From Pseudomonas svalbardensis (GTDB taxonomy: Bacteria > Pseudomonadota > Gammaproteobacteria > Pseudomonadales > Pseudomonadaceae): a DNA stretch of 64,000 bases. Position numbers and translations under genes: made by a program. The notes below the pieces were generated by a model. The model had not been told where the DNA came from and ran no database searches. It saw only the letters and a program-made list of their open reading frames with translations. Of this stretch, positions 17,082 to 27,134 are shown piece after piece. Numbering within the stretch: position 1 is the stretch's first letter; every line of letters starts with the position of its first letter. Location: positions 5,727,001 to 5,791,000 of the forward strand of contig NZ_CP125619.1 in assembly GCF_030053115.1 (NCBI RefSeq), written 5' to 3'.

Positions 17082-18860
17082 TCAGAACTGTCCTGCGTCC
17101 AGCAGGAATAGTGACTCGCTACCGGCCTTCACCGATGCACTCAACGAGTGAATGCGCGGCAGCAGACGTGCGAAATAGAAGCGCGCCGTGCCCAACTTGC
17201 TCGCATAGAAATCGTCCTGCTCCTCTTTGCCAAAAGCGGCCTTGGCCATCAGTGCCCACATATACGCATACGACACGTAACCGAATGCTTGCAGGTACTC
17301 GACCGAGGCAGCGCCGATTTCGTTCGGGTTGCTTTTCGCCCGATCGAGCAGCCAAGCGGTCAGTTCGTCGAGGGTGGTCACGGCATCGTTCAGCGGTTTG
17401 GTGAACTCGGCCAGATCAGCACTGGCAGTCGCGGTGAAATGGCGGATCTCGTCGGCAAACAGGTTGTAGAACGCCCCGCCGGTGCCGACAATCTTGCGTC
17501 CTACCAGGTCCAGCGCTTGAATGCCGTTGGTACCTTCGTAGATCTGGGTGATGCGCACGTCGCGGACCAATTGCTCCTGGCCCCACTCACGGATGTATCC
17601 GTGGCCGCCGAAAACCTGCTGGCCGTGAATCGTGGTTTCCAGCCCCAGGTCGGTCAGGAACGCCTTGGCCACCGGGGTCAGCAAGGCCACCAAATCTTCC
17701 GCGCGTTTGCGGGTCGTGGCGTCTTCGCTGAACTTGGCGGTGTCCAGTTGCATGGCGACGTAGGTCGAGAAGGCACGACCGCCTTCGTTCGACGCTTTCA
17801 TGGTCAGCAGCATGCGACGCACGTCCGGGTGGACGATGATCGGGTCAGCGACCTTGTCCTTGTTCTGCGCGCCGCTCGGCGAACGGCTTTGCAGACGGTC
17901 GCGGGCGTATTCGACGGCGTTCTGGTAGGAGCGCTCGCCGGTGGCCAGGCCCTGGATACCGACGCCCAGACGCTCGTAGTTCATCATGGTGAACATCGCG
18001 GCCAGGCCTTTGTTCGGCTCGCCGACCAGATAACCCACGGCCTCATCGAAGTTCATCACGCAGGTCGCGGACGCCTGAATGCCCATCTTGTGCTCGATCG
18101 AACCGCAGTTAGCCGGGTTGCGCGCGCCCAGGCTGCCGTCGGCATTAACCATGAACTTCGGCACCAGGAACAACGAGATGCCTTTCGGGCCTGCGGGTGC
18201 ATCCGGCAGTTTGGCCAGCACTAGGTGGATGATGTTCTCGGTCAGGTCGTGCTCACCGCCGGTGATGAAAATCTTGGTGCCACTGACTTTGTAGGAACCA
18301 TCGGCCTGAGGGTCGGCCTTGGTGCGGATAATCCCCAGGTCCGTGCCGGCATGCGGCTCGGTCAGGCACATGGAGCCGGCCCAGACGCCGGCGTACATGT
18401 TCGGCAGGTACGCAGCTTTCAGCTCTTCGCTGGCGTGGGCGTTGATCGACAGGCAGGCGCCTGCGGTCAGCATCGGGTACAGGCCGAACGATAGGCTGGC
18501 GGAGTTGACCATTTCTTCGACCTGAGCCGAAACAGCCTTGGGCATGCCCATGCCGCCGTAGGTCGGATCGCCGCCGACACCGACCCAACCGCCTTCAGCG
18601 TAAGTCTGATAGGCCTGTGGGAAACCTGCCGGCGTGGTGACGGCACCGTCCGCCCAATGGCAACCTTCTTCGTCAGCCGCACGGCTCAGGGGCGCGATGC
18701 TTTTGCTGGTGACCTTGCCGGCCTCTTCGAGAATGGCTTCGACCGTTTCAGCATCGACAGTCTCGGCGAGTGCAGGCAACTCGGCCCAGAGTTTGGCGAC
18801 CTCGAAAACTTCATTGAGGACGAAGCGCATATCGCGCAGGGGCGCTTTGTAGTCAGCCAT
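17082..18860 (-). CDS. acyl-CoA dehydrogenase with C-terminal extension (paralogue 1)
   Basis: 592 residues of the long FadE-type acyl-CoA dehydrogenases (DmdC-like): N-terminal helical domain, the FAD/substrate motif MCLTEPHAGTDLG, the middle beta domain (GTKIFITGGEHD), the C-terminal helical domain with YEGTNGIQALDLVGRK, and an extra C-terminal region. It oxidises acyl-CoA to enoyl-CoA in beta-oxidation or a related pathway. ATG 18860 has GAGG six bases upstream. It is the last of three paralogues in this order, matching the PA0506-PA0508 neighbourhood of P. aeruginosa as I recall it. Chain-length preference cannot be read from sequence. A TTGGGTT/AACCCAA inverted repeat (18911-18931) lies in its upstream region. 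Confidence 0.92.
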   Translation of the reverse strand: MADYKAPLRDMRFVLNEVFEVAKLWAELPALAETVDAETVEAILEEAGKVTSKSIAPLSRAADEEGCHWADGAVTTPAGFPQAYQTYAEGGWVGVGGDPTYGGMGMPKAVSAQVEEMVNSASLSFGLYPMLTAGACLSINAHASEELKAAYLPNMYAGVWAGSMCLTEPHAGTDLGIIRTKADPQADGSYKVSGTKIFITGGEHDLTENIIHLVLAKLPDAPAGPKGISLFLVPKFMVNADGSLGARNPANCGSIEHKMGIQASATCVMNFDEAVGYLVGEPNKGLAAMFTMMNYERLGVGIQGLATGERSYQNAVEYARDRLQSRSPSGAQNKDKVADPIIVHPDVRRMLLTMKASNEGGRAFSTYVAMQLDTAKFSEDATTRKRAEDLVALLTPVAKAFLTDLGLETTIHGQQVFGGHGYIREWGQEQLVRDVRITQIYEGTNGIQALDLVGRKIVGTGGAFYNLFADEIRHFTATASADLAEFTKPLNDAVTTLDELTAWLLDRAKSNPNEIGAASVEYLQAFGYVSYAYMWALMAKAAFGKEEQDDFYASKLGTARFYFARLLPRIHSLSASVKAGSESLFLLDAGQF

Positions 18861-19004
18861 GGCAAACCTCGCAAGATCTAAACAGGTGATTCGTAGGAGT
18901 GATGCTTTCGTTGGGTTCGAGTGTAACCCAACAACTTTTACGACACATAGGGTCAGCACGTGACCGTTTTGTTATTTTTAGTCACCGAATCCGACCATTA
19001 AAGA

Positions 19005-19024
19005 AGCCCGCAACCAGGCGGGCT
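19005..19024 (-). terminator. terminator of acyl-CoA dehydrogenase paralogue 2
   Basis: Stem AGCCCGC/GCGGGCT with a six-base loop and a TTCTTTAA tail on the minus strand, 21 bases after the stop. Confidence 0.7.
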
Positions 19025-19045
19025 CTTTTACGTCGGCTTGAAACA

Positions 19046-20842
19046 CTATAGTGCGAATAACTCCGCAGGCAGGTTCATCAGACAATCGCTGCCCGCCTCG
19101 ATGGCCGCCCGATGAGCCGCCGTGCGGGGCAGCAAACGCTTGAAGTAAAACTCGCTGGTTGCCAGTTTTGCCTGGCAATAATCAGCATCGTCGCAGCCCG
19201 AATCGAGCTGCGCCTGAGCGACCAGCGCCATGCGCAGCCACAGATAGCCGAGGATGATGTAACCGCTGTACATCAGGTAATCCACCGAAGCCGCGCCGAC
19301 TTCATCCGGATTTTTCATCGCGGCCATGCCGACCTTGGTGGTCACCTCTCCCCACTGCTGATTCAGGTCGTTGAGCTGCGCCACGTAGCTGGCGAGTTGC
19401 GGATGCCCCGCGTTTGCCGCACAGAACTTGTGGACGATTTTGGTGAAGCCGCGCAGCAATTTCCCCTGGCTGCCGAGGACTTTTCTGCCAAGCAAGTCCA
19501 GCGCCTGAATGCCGTTGGTGCCTTCGTAGATCGGTGCAATCCGGCAGTCGCGTACCAGCTGCTCCATGCCCCACTCGCGGATGAATCCGTGACCACCGAA
19601 CACCTGCATGCCGTGGTTGGTCACTTCCAGCCCGGTATCGGTCATGAAGGCTTTGCAGATCGGCGTGAGGAACGCCAGCAGGTCTTCGGCATCCTGACGC
19701 GCCGTCACATCCGGGCTCAGATGCGCCACGTCGAGCAACTGAGCAGTGAAGTAAGTCAGCGCCCGGTTGCCTTCGTTGAAAGCCTTCATCGTCAGCAACA
19801 TCCTGCGCACGTCAGGATGAACAATGATCGGATCGGCGGCTTTTTCCGGCGCTTTCGGGCCGGTCAGCGCGCGCATTTGCAGACGATCATTGGCGTACTT
19901 GATCGCGCCTTGAAAGCTCGCCTCCCCGAGACATAAACCCTGCATGCCGGTGCCCAGTCGAGCATGGTTCATCATGGTGAACATGCAGTTCAGGCCCTTG
20001 TTCGGCTCACCGATCAAGAAGCCCTTGGCGCCGTCGAAGTTCAGCACGCAGGTAGCCGAGGCCTTGATGCCCATTTTGTGTTCGATGGAACCGCAGGAAA
20101 CACCGTTGCGCTCTCCCGCCTCACCTTCGTCGTTGGGTAGGAATTTAGGAACGATGAACAGTGAAATGCCCTTGGTCCCGGCCGGAGCGTCCGGCAGTTT
20201 CGCCAGCACCAGGTGAATGATGTTTTCACTCATGTCGTGCTCGCCGGCGGAGATGAAGATCTTGCTGCCGGAGATCGCGTAGCTGCCGTCAGCCGCAGGC
20301 ACTGCGCGGGTTTTGATGATGCCCAGGTCAGTGCCGCAATGGCCTTCGGTCAGGCACATGGTGCCGGTCCATTGGCCAGCGGTGAGTTTGCTCAGGTAAG
20401 TCTGCTTCTGTTCTTCAGTGCCATGGGCATGGATCGCCGACATCGCGCCGTGGGTCAGGCCGGGGTACATGCCCCAGGAGGTGTTGCTGGAGCCGACCAT
20501 CTCGCTGATGACCAACCCCAGTGAACTTGGCAAACCCTGGCCACCGTAAACCGGATCAGCCGCCAGACCATGCCAACCGCCTTCAACGTATTGTGCGAAG
20601 GCCTGCTTGAAGCCTGTAGGCGTAGTCACCGCGCCATTGTCGAAATGGCAGCCTTCTTCGTCGCCGCTGCGGTTCAACGGTGCGAGAACGTTCTCACAGA
20701 ACTTTGCACCTTCTTCGAGGATCGCATTGACCATGTCCGGGCTGGCATCGGTGGCGCCCAGCGCGGCGTAGTTGCTGTGAAAATCGAAGACGTGGTCGAT
20801 CAAAAAGCGCATGTCGCGCAGGGGAGCTTTGTACTCAGGCAT
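19046..20842 (-). CDS. acyl-CoA dehydrogenase with C-terminal extension (paralogue 2)
   Basis: 598 residues, closely related to the flanking paralogues. The motifs [32 protein letters not shown] and [16 protein letters not shown] are present, with the same C-terminal extension. The TEP of the FAD loop is TEG here, the only one of the three with this change. ATG 20842 follows GGAG by eight bases. Role: fatty acyl-CoA oxidation in the cytoplasm, donating electrons to ETF; the substrate is not predictable. It is separated from paralogue 1 by a terminator and has its own upstream region, so it is probably an independent unit. Confidence 0.92.
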   Translation of the reverse strand: MPEYKAPLRDMRFLIDHVFDFHSNYAALGATDASPDMVNAILEEGAKFCENVLAPLNRSGDEEGCHFDNGAVTTPTGFKQAFAQYVEGGWHGLAADPVYGGQGLPSSLGLVISEMVGSSNTSWGMYPGLTHGAMSAIHAHGTEEQKQTYLSKLTAGQWTGTMCLTEGHCGTDLGIIKTRAVPAADGSYAISGSKIFISAGEHDMSENIIHLVLAKLPDAPAGTKGISLFIVPKFLPNDEGEAGERNGVSCGSIEHKMGIKASATCVLNFDGAKGFLIGEPNKGLNCMFTMMNHARLGTGMQGLCLGEASFQGAIKYANDRLQMRALTGPKAPEKAADPIIVHPDVRRMLLTMKAFNEGNRALTYFTAQLLDVAHLSPDVTARQDAEDLLAFLTPICKAFMTDTGLEVTNHGMQVFGGHGFIREWGMEQLVRDCRIAPIYEGTNGIQALDLLGRKVLGSQGKLLRGFTKIVHKFCAANAGHPQLASYVAQLNDLNQQWGEVTTKVGMAAMKNPDEVGAASVDYLMYSGYIILGYLWLRMALVAQAQLDSGCDDADYCQAKLATSEFYFKRLLPRTAAHRAAIEAGSDCLMNLPAELFAL

Positions 20843-20932
20843 GGTGATTTCTCCGGCAGCAGATTCCCCAAACCTACTGCCGCGCACCGGGCCTCACAAT
20901 CACAGTCCAGACGCTGAATGCGCCATCATCAC

Positions 20933-22222
20933 TCAATCAGTAGCGGCGTCCATGCGCACTGCGCCACGACGGTTTTGACCGAACGCCACCACACAGTTGC
21001 GCCCCGCGCCCTTGGCGCTGTAGAGCGCCTCGTCAGCGGACTTGAGCACTTTTTCGGGGGTGCGCTGCTCCAGCCGCTCCGCGACACCAATACTGACAGT
21101 GACCGACACACTTGAGGCGCCCGAGCCTGAGCGACGTTGACGACCTTGCTGGTCGTCCTGAGGGCGGCTGTCCTGATTACGCAGCTGAATGTTGTAGGTG
21201 GCGATGGACTCGCGGATGACTTCCAGGTGCGGCATGCACTCTTCGAGGGTCTTGCCTGCGAACACCAGGGCGAACTCCTCACCGCCGTAGCGATACGCCC
21301 TACCGCCTCCGCCGATTTTCGACAGCTTGCTGGCGACAAGTCGCAGCACCTGGTCGCCGACATCGTGACCATGGGTGTCATTGAATTTCTTGAAGTGATC
21401 GACGTCGCTCATCGCCAGCACGTAATTGCGCCCCAACCGCTGCATCCGCTCATTCAAGGCGCGGCGGCCCGGCAGACCGGTGAGTTCATCGCGGAAGGCC
21501 ATTTGATAGGCCTCATGGGCGACCGCTGCGGCAATCATCAACATCACCTGACTGCACATGATGTTCAGGGTGAACGGCAGAATGAAGGTTTTCGGCAACA
21601 TCCAGAACAACCCGAGCAAGCCCACCAGTTGGGCAGCATGCAAGGGTCTCGGGTTGCGCCAGTATTGCCAGGCCAGCAACACAAACGAGGCGATGAACAC
21701 GGGATAAGACAACTGGATCAGGCTCATCCAGGCGCCATGCAACGCTGGCCAACGGATCTCCGACAGCCACATCAACAGCGCCTGCGGGTAACTTTGTTCC
21801 AGCCCCAACGCCACGCTACCGAAGGCCAGCAACACGGCGAAGCGCGCCACCATGTCCTGGAACAGGTGGGTGCGCTCCTGCCAGGCGGCGAACACACCAA
21901 ATAGCAGTGGCAGCAACAGGCAGCACAGATGGAAGACCACCGCGGCGTCTTCACGAACCTTGCCGTTGTCGCGGTAATAGTCGGTTTGGGTGTCGAGCAA
22001 AAAGTAGGCGATGTACACCGTGACCATCAGAAACAGCTCACGCTGGCGTCGGTAAACCGCGCAGTAAGCACCGCCAAGCAACAACACCAAGGTTGGCAGC
22101 ACGTTGAACAGCGAGGTGAAAAAGACGTTCAGATCCTTCACGTACGCAGCCGCCAGCCCCGCGATCAAAAGCAGTAATGACGGCAGGAAGTGGCTGAAAC
22201 GTACAGCGGAAGAACGCGGCAA
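20933..22222 (-). CDS. membrane diguanylate cyclase (GGDEF domain)
   Basis: 429 residues. The first 250 are mostly hydrophobic with about seven membrane helices and a short signalling helix, followed by a GGDEF domain (DELTGLPGRRALNERMQRL, DVDHFKKFNDTHGH, YRYGGEEFALVF). The active-site motif is GGEEF, which is competent in other enzymes, so cyclic di-GMP synthesis is likely. No RxxD inhibitory site is visible before the motif. A low-complexity insertion rich in Gln, Arg and Ser (about PQDDQQGRQRRSGSGASS) interrupts the domain. The TTG start at 22222 is chosen for the GGAG eight bases upstream. It sits between two acyl-CoA dehydrogenase paralogues with no evident link. Confidence 0.88.
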   Translation of the reverse strand: MPRSSAVRFSHFLPSLLLLIAGLAAAYVKDLNVFFTSLFNVLPTLVLLLGGAYCAVYRRQRELFLMVTVYIAYFLLDTQTDYYRDNGKVREDAAVVFHLCCLLLPLLFGVFAAWQERTHLFQDMVARFAVLLAFGSVALGLEQSYPQALLMWLSEIRWPALHGAWMSLIQLSYPVFIASFVLLAWQYWRNPRPLHAAQLVGLLGLFWMLPKTFILPFTLNIMCSQVMLMIAAAVAHEAYQMAFRDELTGLPGRRALNERMQRLGRNYVLAMSDVDHFKKFNDTHGHDVGDQVLRLVASKLSKIGGGGRAYRYGGEEFALVFAGKTLEECMPHLEVIRESIATYNIQLRNQDSRPQDDQQGRQRRSGSGASSVSVTVSIGVAERLEQRTPEKVLKSADEALYSAKGAGRNCVVAFGQNRRGAVRMDAATD

Positions 22223-22365
22223 GGGTAAAGCTCCGACCCGGCAAACAAGGATGGCATTGTGCCTCCTATTCGGGCGACATGTCACATCGCCACCCTCTTT
22301 AACGGCAGCAAAGGCATTCTTCTTAGCGTTTTAGTCAGGAATTTTTACGCGCAGATATCGCGCAC

Positions 22366-22400
22366 AAAAAAGCCGCTGCTCCCGAGGAAGCAGCGGCTTT
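22366..22400 (-). terminator. terminator of acyl-CoA dehydrogenase paralogue 3
   Basis: Strong stem AAGCCGCTGCT/AGCAGCGGCTT with six T on the minus strand, about 20 bases after the stop. Confidence 0.9.
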
Positions 22401-22420
22401 ATGAAGCGACAGCGTGGGAC

Positions 22421-24226
22421 TTAGTAACCCAGCGCGAAGTCTTCTTCTTTCATGTCCATCAGGTTATTAGCCCCCGACAGCATGGTGACAACGTGAGTGC
22501 GGGTACGCGGCAGGATGCGCTGGAAGTAGAAGCGCGCAGTCTGCAGCTTGGCGGTGTAGAACGCCGTTTCGGTGGTGCCGGCAGCCAGTTTTTCGGCAGC
22601 CAGACGCGCCATGTCCGCCCAGAAGTAAGCCAGGCAGGCGTAACCGGAGTACATCAGGTAATCCACCGACGCCGCGCCGACTTCTTCGCGGTCTTTCATG
22701 GCAGCCATACCGACCTTCATGGTCAGCTCGCCCCATTCCTTGTTCAGCGCAGCCAATGGTTCGACGAACTCTTTAACCGCGTCGTTACCTTCGTTGGTCT
22801 GGCAGAACTTGTGGACGATCTTGGTAAAGCTTTTCAGGGCTTCGCCTTGAGTCATCAGCACTTTACGGCCCAGCAAGTCGAGTGCCTGGATACCGGTGGT
22901 GCCTTCGTACAGCATCGAAATACGGCTGTCGCGAACGTTCTGCTCCATGCCCCACTCGGCGATGAAGCCGTGGCCGCCGTAGATTTGCACGCCGTGGTTG
23001 GCGGATTCGAAGCCGACTTCAGTCATGAAGGCTTTGGCAATTGGAGTCATGAAGGCCAGCAATGCGTCGGCTTTCTTTTTCTCTTCTTCGTCCACGCCGT
23101 ATTTGACGATGTCGACTTGTTTGGCAGTGAAGTAAACCATCGCACGGTTGCCTTCGGCGAACGCCTTCATAGTCAACAGCATGCGACGTACGTCAGGGTG
23201 AACGATGATGGGGTCAGCGGCTTTTTCTGGCGCTTTCGGGCCAGTCAGGGAGCGCATTTGCAGGCGATCACGAGCGTATTTCAGACCGCCCTGAAAGCCG
23301 ATCTCGGCGTGGGCCAGACCTTGCAACGCAGTACCCAGACGTGCGGTGTTCATGAAGGTGAACATGCAGTTCAGGCCTTTGTTCGCCGGGCCGATCAGGT
23401 AACCGGTGGCCGCGTCGAAGTTCATCACGCAGGTCGCGTTACCGTGAATGCCCATCTTGTGTTCCAGGGAACCACAGGTCACAGCGTTGCGTGCGCCGAC
23501 CGAACCGTCTTCGTTCGGCATGAACTTGGGAACGATGAACAGCGAAATGCCTTTGGTGCCAGCCGGCGCATCCGGCAGACGTGCCAGCACGATGTGGACG
23601 ATGTTGTCGGCCATGTCGTGTTCACCGGCCGAGATGAAGATCTTGGTGCCGGATACTTTGTAGGAACCGTCGGCCTGAGGTTCAGCCTTGGTGCGCAGCA
23701 TACCCAGGTCCGTGCCGCAATGCGGTTCGGTCAGGCACATGGTGCCGGTCCATTCGCCGGAAACCAGCTTGGTCAGGTAAGCCTCTTGCTGCTCAGGCGT
23801 GCCGTGCTCGGAAATGGTGTTCATCGCGCCATGGGACAGGCCTGGGTACATGCCCCACGACCAGTTGGCTTCGCCAACCATTTCGCTGACGGCCAGACCT
23901 AGAGATTCCGGCAGGCCTTGGCCGCCGTGCTCTACGTCGTGGGCCAAGCTTGGCCAGCCGCCTTCGACGAATTGTTTGTAGGCTTCTTTGAAGCCAGTCG
24001 GGGTTTTAACGCCGGACTCGCTCCAGGTGCAGCCTTCGGTGTCACCCACGCGGTTCAGCGGAGCCAGCACCTGCTCACAAAACTTGGCGCCTTCTTCGAG
24101 AATGGCGTCAACCATGTCTGGAGTTGCGTCCTGGCAAGCCGGAAGGCTTTGATAGTGCGCTTCGTAGCCGAGCAGTTCGTCACGAACGAAGCGAATATCA
24201 CGCAAGGGGGCCTTGTAGTCAGGCAT
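22421..24226 (-). CDS. acyl-CoA dehydrogenase with C-terminal extension (paralogue 3, PA0506-like)
   Basis: 601 residues with the same architecture as the two paralogues: [49 protein letters not shown] and a C-terminal helical extension. By position next to the small rod-like gene and bioD it corresponds to PA0506 of P. aeruginosa, reported as a main FadE for long acyl chains (from memory). GAGG lies nine bases before ATG 24226. Upstream are tandem CAAAC-N4-GTTTG type boxes matching the PsrA operator, so fatty-acid-responsive control is predicted; the other two paralogues lack such boxes. Confidence 0.93.
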   Translation of the reverse strand: MPDYKAPLRDIRFVRDELLGYEAHYQSLPACQDATPDMVDAILEEGAKFCEQVLAPLNRVGDTEGCTWSESGVKTPTGFKEAYKQFVEGGWPSLAHDVEHGGQGLPESLGLAVSEMVGEANWSWGMYPGLSHGAMNTISEHGTPEQQEAYLTKLVSGEWTGTMCLTEPHCGTDLGMLRTKAEPQADGSYKVSGTKIFISAGEHDMADNIVHIVLARLPDAPAGTKGISLFIVPKFMPNEDGSVGARNAVTCGSLEHKMGIHGNATCVMNFDAATGYLIGPANKGLNCMFTFMNTARLGTALQGLAHAEIGFQGGLKYARDRLQMRSLTGPKAPEKAADPIIVHPDVRRMLLTMKAFAEGNRAMVYFTAKQVDIVKYGVDEEEKKKADALLAFMTPIAKAFMTEVGFESANHGVQIYGGHGFIAEWGMEQNVRDSRISMLYEGTTGIQALDLLGRKVLMTQGEALKSFTKIVHKFCQTNEGNDAVKEFVEPLAALNKEWGELTMKVGMAAMKDREEVGAASVDYLMYSGYACLAYFWADMARLAAEKLAAGTTETAFYTAKLQTARFYFQRILPRTRTHVVTMLSGANNLMDMKEEDFALGY

Positions 24227-24287
24227 AGCGATAAACCTCTGCTGATGTAACCGGGAATGAACGACCGTATTGATTTGTTGTGACGGT

Positions 24288-24314
24288 CAAACAGTTGTTT
24301 GAAACATACGTTTA
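24288..24314. promoter_or_regulatory. tandem PsrA-type operator upstream of paralogue 3
   Basis: CAAAC-AGTT-GTTTG (24288-24301) is an exact match to the known PsrA consensus G/CAAAC(N2-4)GTTTG/C. It is directly overlapped by GAAAC-ATAC-GTTTA (24301-24314), one base from a second match. The boxes are 62 bp before the start codon. The remainder of the 24.23-24.50 kb gap shows only the terminator of the next gene. Confidence 0.75.
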
Positions 24315-24451
24315 CGCCTAAATCTTGTCAAGCGCCGATCTTTTGCCGTTCGTCATCACCCGAGGCAAATACCAGACCCACAGCAACGCAACACCGTCGC
24401 CTGAGCAATGCGCTGTGGAGGAAAGATTAGTTGAGCGAGAAGGACTTACAC

Positions 24452-24480
24452 AAAAAAACGCCGCGAATAGTCGCGGCGTT
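24452..24480 (-). terminator. terminator of the rod-like small gene
   Basis: Ten-bp stem AACGCCGCGA/TCGCGGCGTT, four-base loop, and seven T on the minus strand, 24 bases after the stop. Confidence 0.9.
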
Positions 24481-24503
24481 GAGGGAGCGGGTTCAGCGAG
24501 GAT

Positions 24504-24800
24504 TCAAGCGTAGGTATCAATCAGCGTACCGAGCACTTCATCGGATGCCTTGGCGACTTTGACGCCCAGTTCAACCTGAAATTTGCCCTGGGACATCTCG
24601 ACCATATTGCTGGCCAGGTCCGACTGCTGACTGCGATCCACCGAGCGCAGACGATCAACCTGCGCCTCGGAAGACTGGCTGGTCACCGAACGCTCGATCG
24701 TCGTGTTGGCGATCTGCCCAGAGGCCTGATCGACACGGTTCTGCCCTGTCTGAATAGTGCTCAGACCGGCATAAAAAGCGGTGTTTCCTGAGATTTCCAT
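24504..24800 (-). CDS. small protein resembling a flagellar rod/hook terminal region, 98 aa
   Basis: The C-terminal segment VELGVKVAKASDEVLGTLIDTYA resembles the coiled-coil end of flagellar rod proteins, and the N-terminal part (TAFYAGLSTIQTGQNRVDQASGQIANTT) resembles their N-terminal helix. The middle domain is absent, so it is about the length of the two terminal helices alone. ATG 24800 has AGGA at a rather long distance. No other flagellar gene is nearby; it sits between bioD and an acyl-CoA dehydrogenase, as PA0505 does in P. aeruginosa by memory. Function unknown. Confidence 0.75.
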   Translation of the reverse strand: MEISGNTAFYAGLSTIQTGQNRVDQASGQIANTTIERSVTSQSSEAQVDRLRSVDRSQQSDLASNMVEMSQGKFQVELGVKVAKASDEVLGTLIDTYA

Positions 24801-24920
24801 GGGAGAACTCGTCCTACAAAGGATCAACAGCGGCCATTGAATCAGACCCACTGACAAAAGGCCCGACAAAAACACTAATAGCACAGTGCCTTGTCATAGT
24901 TAAAACCCCTGCCAGAAAAC

Positions 24921-25601
24921 TCAGTCCAGTAGATCCAGCTGCAGATACTCCGCCACCGCTTCAGCCGTCACCACCTTGAGTTTCGGCACTCGCCCAAGGC
25001 ACGGTGCCGGGATCCGCTCAGCAAGAGTCGCAAGGTTTTCTTCCAGACGCGAAGTCTTCGGATCGATGATATTGGCCACCCACCCCGCCAACTGCAAACC
25101 GTCCTGAGCAATCGCCTCGGCCGTCAGCAGCGCATGGTTGATGCAACCCAGGCGCACACCCACCACCAGGATCACCGGCAGACCCAGCGCCATCGCCAGG
25201 TCCGACAGATTGTCCTGATCCGCCAAAGGCACTCGCCAGCCTCCAGCACCTTCGATCAAGGTGAAGTCCGCTTGCATATCGAGAATTTCCTGCATGGGCG
25301 TCAACAGTGATTGCACCGTCAATGCCACGCCGGCCTCCCGCGCCGCCAGATGCGGTGCGATCGGTGGTTCGAATGCCACTGGGTTGACCTGCGCATAAGT
25401 CAAAGGCAACGAGCACTGCGCCAACAGCGCCAATGCATCAGCGTTGCGCAAGCCCTTGGGCGTCACATCGCAACCGGAGGCGACCGGTTTGCCCGCCGCC
25501 GTGCTCAAACCGGCTGACCGCGCGGCATGCAGCAAAGCTGCGGCAATGGTGGTCTTGCCGACATCGGTGTCAGTGCCAGTGATGAAATAGGCTGCGCTCA
25601 T
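24921..25601 (-). CDS. bioD: dethiobiotin synthetase
   Basis: 226 residues. It closes the ureido ring of diaminopelargonic acid with CO2 and ATP. The P-loop GTDTDVGKT is at residues 8-16 and the [10 protein letters not shown] loop is the second conserved motif. The start overlaps the bioC stop by four bases (ATGA). Last gene of bioF-H-C-D. Confidence 0.95.
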   Translation of the reverse strand: MSAAYFITGTDTDVGKTTIAAALLHAARSAGLSTAAGKPVASGCDVTPKGLRNADALALLAQCSLPLTYAQVNPVAFEPPIAPHLAAREAGVALTVQSLLTPMQEILDMQADFTLIEGAGGWRVPLADQDNLSDLAMALGLPVILVVGVRLGCINHALLTAEAIAQDGLQLAGWVANIIDPKTSRLEENLATLAERIPAPCLGRVPKLKVVTAEAVAEYLQLDLLD

Positions 25602-26410
25602 AAAGGTTTCTCCAACACGGCGTAGACCACTTGATAAGTCGCCGGCAGGCCTTGGGCCTGACGAAATTGCTCATACGCCTCGATCAATCCGAGGATCCGC
25701 GCCCTGCCGGTCAAACCACCCGGACGACCGGGGTTCAAGTTGTGGGCACCCAGTGCCTTGAGTTCATGGGTCAGGCTGCGCACATCCGGGTAATGCAACA
25801 CGTGAGGTCGAGTTTCCAGACTCGCGACGCTCAACCCACTGTCCGCGCAAAGCTGTTGATAAACCCCGAACTCGCGAAAGCGGTTGACGTGCACCATGCC
25901 ATCCACCTGACGCCAGCTGTCACGCAGCTCGAACAGTGTGCCCACGCACAGACTAGCAAACGCGAAAATTCCGCCAGGTTTCAATACGCGATTGGCTTCA
26001 CCGAGCACCGAAGCGAAGTCCGCACACCACTGCACCGCCAGGCTGGAGAAGATCAGATCGCAGGTCGAGTCCTGCAACGGCAACCGCTCGGCATCGCCTG
26101 CGATGAAATGCGTTGCACCACCCAACGGCCGGGCGTGATTGAGCATGCCTTCGGCGATGTCCAGTGCCAGGCCGTGACTGGCAGGAAATCGCTCGCCCAA
26201 TGCACGACTGAAATGCCCGGTGCCGCAGCCCAGATCCAGCCACACACCCGGCACGAAGTCCTCCGGTAATCGACTCGACAATTCACTGCCAACGTCGCGC
26301 TGAAATTCGGCCACGCTGTCATAGCTTGCCGCCGCACGGGAAAAAGATGCCGCCACCTGGCGTTTGTCGGGCAAACCGCCGGGCAGGTTGGGAAGGGATA
26401 AATCAGTCAT
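25598..26410 (-). CDS. bioC: malonyl-ACP O-methyltransferase
   Basis: 270 residues. The SAM-binding motif is [10 protein letters not shown] at about 58-67, with [15 protein letters not shown] and FSSLAVQWC following, as in BioC. It methylates malonyl-ACP to disguise it as a fatty acid primer for pimelate synthesis. ATG 26410 overlaps the end of bioH by eight bases; the longer upstream frame is bioH sequence. Its stop overlaps bioD. Confidence 0.93.
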   Translation of the reverse strand: MTDLSLPNLPGGLPDKRQVAASFSRAAASYDSVAEFQRDVGSELSSRLPEDFVPGVWLDLGCGTGHFSRALGERFPASHGLALDIAEGMLNHARPLGGATHFIAGDAERLPLQDSTCDLIFSSLAVQWCADFASVLGEANRVLKPGGIFAFASLCVGTLFELRDSWRQVDGMVHVNRFREFGVYQQLCADSGLSVASLETRPHVLHYPDVRSLTHELKALGAHNLNPGRPGGLTGRARILGLIEAYEQFRQAQGLPATYQVVYAVLEKPL

Positions 26411-27134
26411 CACCGGACTCATGCAAAAAGGCCTGAATCGCCCCCGCCACACCGTGAGGGTCTTCCAGAAGAAACGCGTGGCTGGCCTGTTCAATCAGAC
26501 CGATTTCGACGTCCGGCAGTAGCGCCAAAAGCTCCCCGGCAGCTTCTGCCGGGACTAGCCCGTCGAGGCCGGCGAACAAATGCAGTTGCGGCCCTTGAAA
26601 GTCCAGTAAGGCCTGACGCGTGCCCAACCCACCCAACAGTTCCAAGCCACTGAGCAGCACAGGTGCCGTAGTTTTGGGGGCTGCCGCTAATAAAAGCCGA
26701 GCAAGCGACCGCGGGTCAGTAGATCCTTGGGAGCAAAGCAGGCTGAAGCGTTTCAAGGTCGCGCCTGGGTCAAGACGACAGGCGTTAAGGAACGCAGTGA
26801 AATCCTCTTCGTGCATGGCATTGGTCCAGCCAGCCCAGGCCACGAAGCTTGGATTGCTCGCCAGCGTCAGCAAGCCGCAGCAACGATCGCCGCGCCGGGC
26901 CGCCAACTCGGAAGCGAGCATGCCGCCGAGCGACCAGCCGCCGAGCCAGGCGTCCTGAGGCAACGTCGAGTCCAGCTCATCGAGCCACTCCTCAAGATCG
27001 CTTGATTCCAGTTCCGGCAACGGCTCGATCTCGACCCGCAAGTGTTCATCCAGTCCTTGTAACGCTGCCGCCAAGGGCTCCAGGGGAGAAATTCCGAGGC
27101 CCCAGCCGGGCAGCAAAATCAGGCGATCACGCAT
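26403..27134 (-). CDS. bioH: pimeloyl-ACP methyl ester carboxylesterase
   Basis: 243-residue alpha/beta hydrolase. Nucleophile S68 lies in GGWSLGG, the aspartate in FAGLDGLVP and the histidine in [11 protein letters not shown]. It removes the methyl ester from pimeloyl-ACP to end chain growth. It overlaps bioF by eight bases and bioC by eight, so all four genes form one coupled unit. Confidence 0.92.
   Translation of the reverse strand: MRDRLILLPGWGLGISPLEPLAAALQGLDEHLRVEIEPLPELESSDLEEWLDELDSTLPQDAWLGGWSLGGMLASELAARRGDRCCGLLTLASNPSFVAWAGWTNAMHEEDFTAFLNACRLDPGATLKRFSLLCSQGSTDPRSLARLLLAAAPKTTAPVLLSGLELLGGLGTRQALLDFQGPQLHLFAGLDGLVPAEAAGELLALLPDVEIGLIEQASHAFLLEDPHGVAGAIQAFLHESGDD

Noticed and set aside
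22259..23902. 547-residue frame antisense to acyl-CoA dehydrogenase paralogue 3
   Set aside because: Mirror of a conserved gene; similar antisense frames occur opposite paralogues 1 and 2, which is expected from shared codon use.
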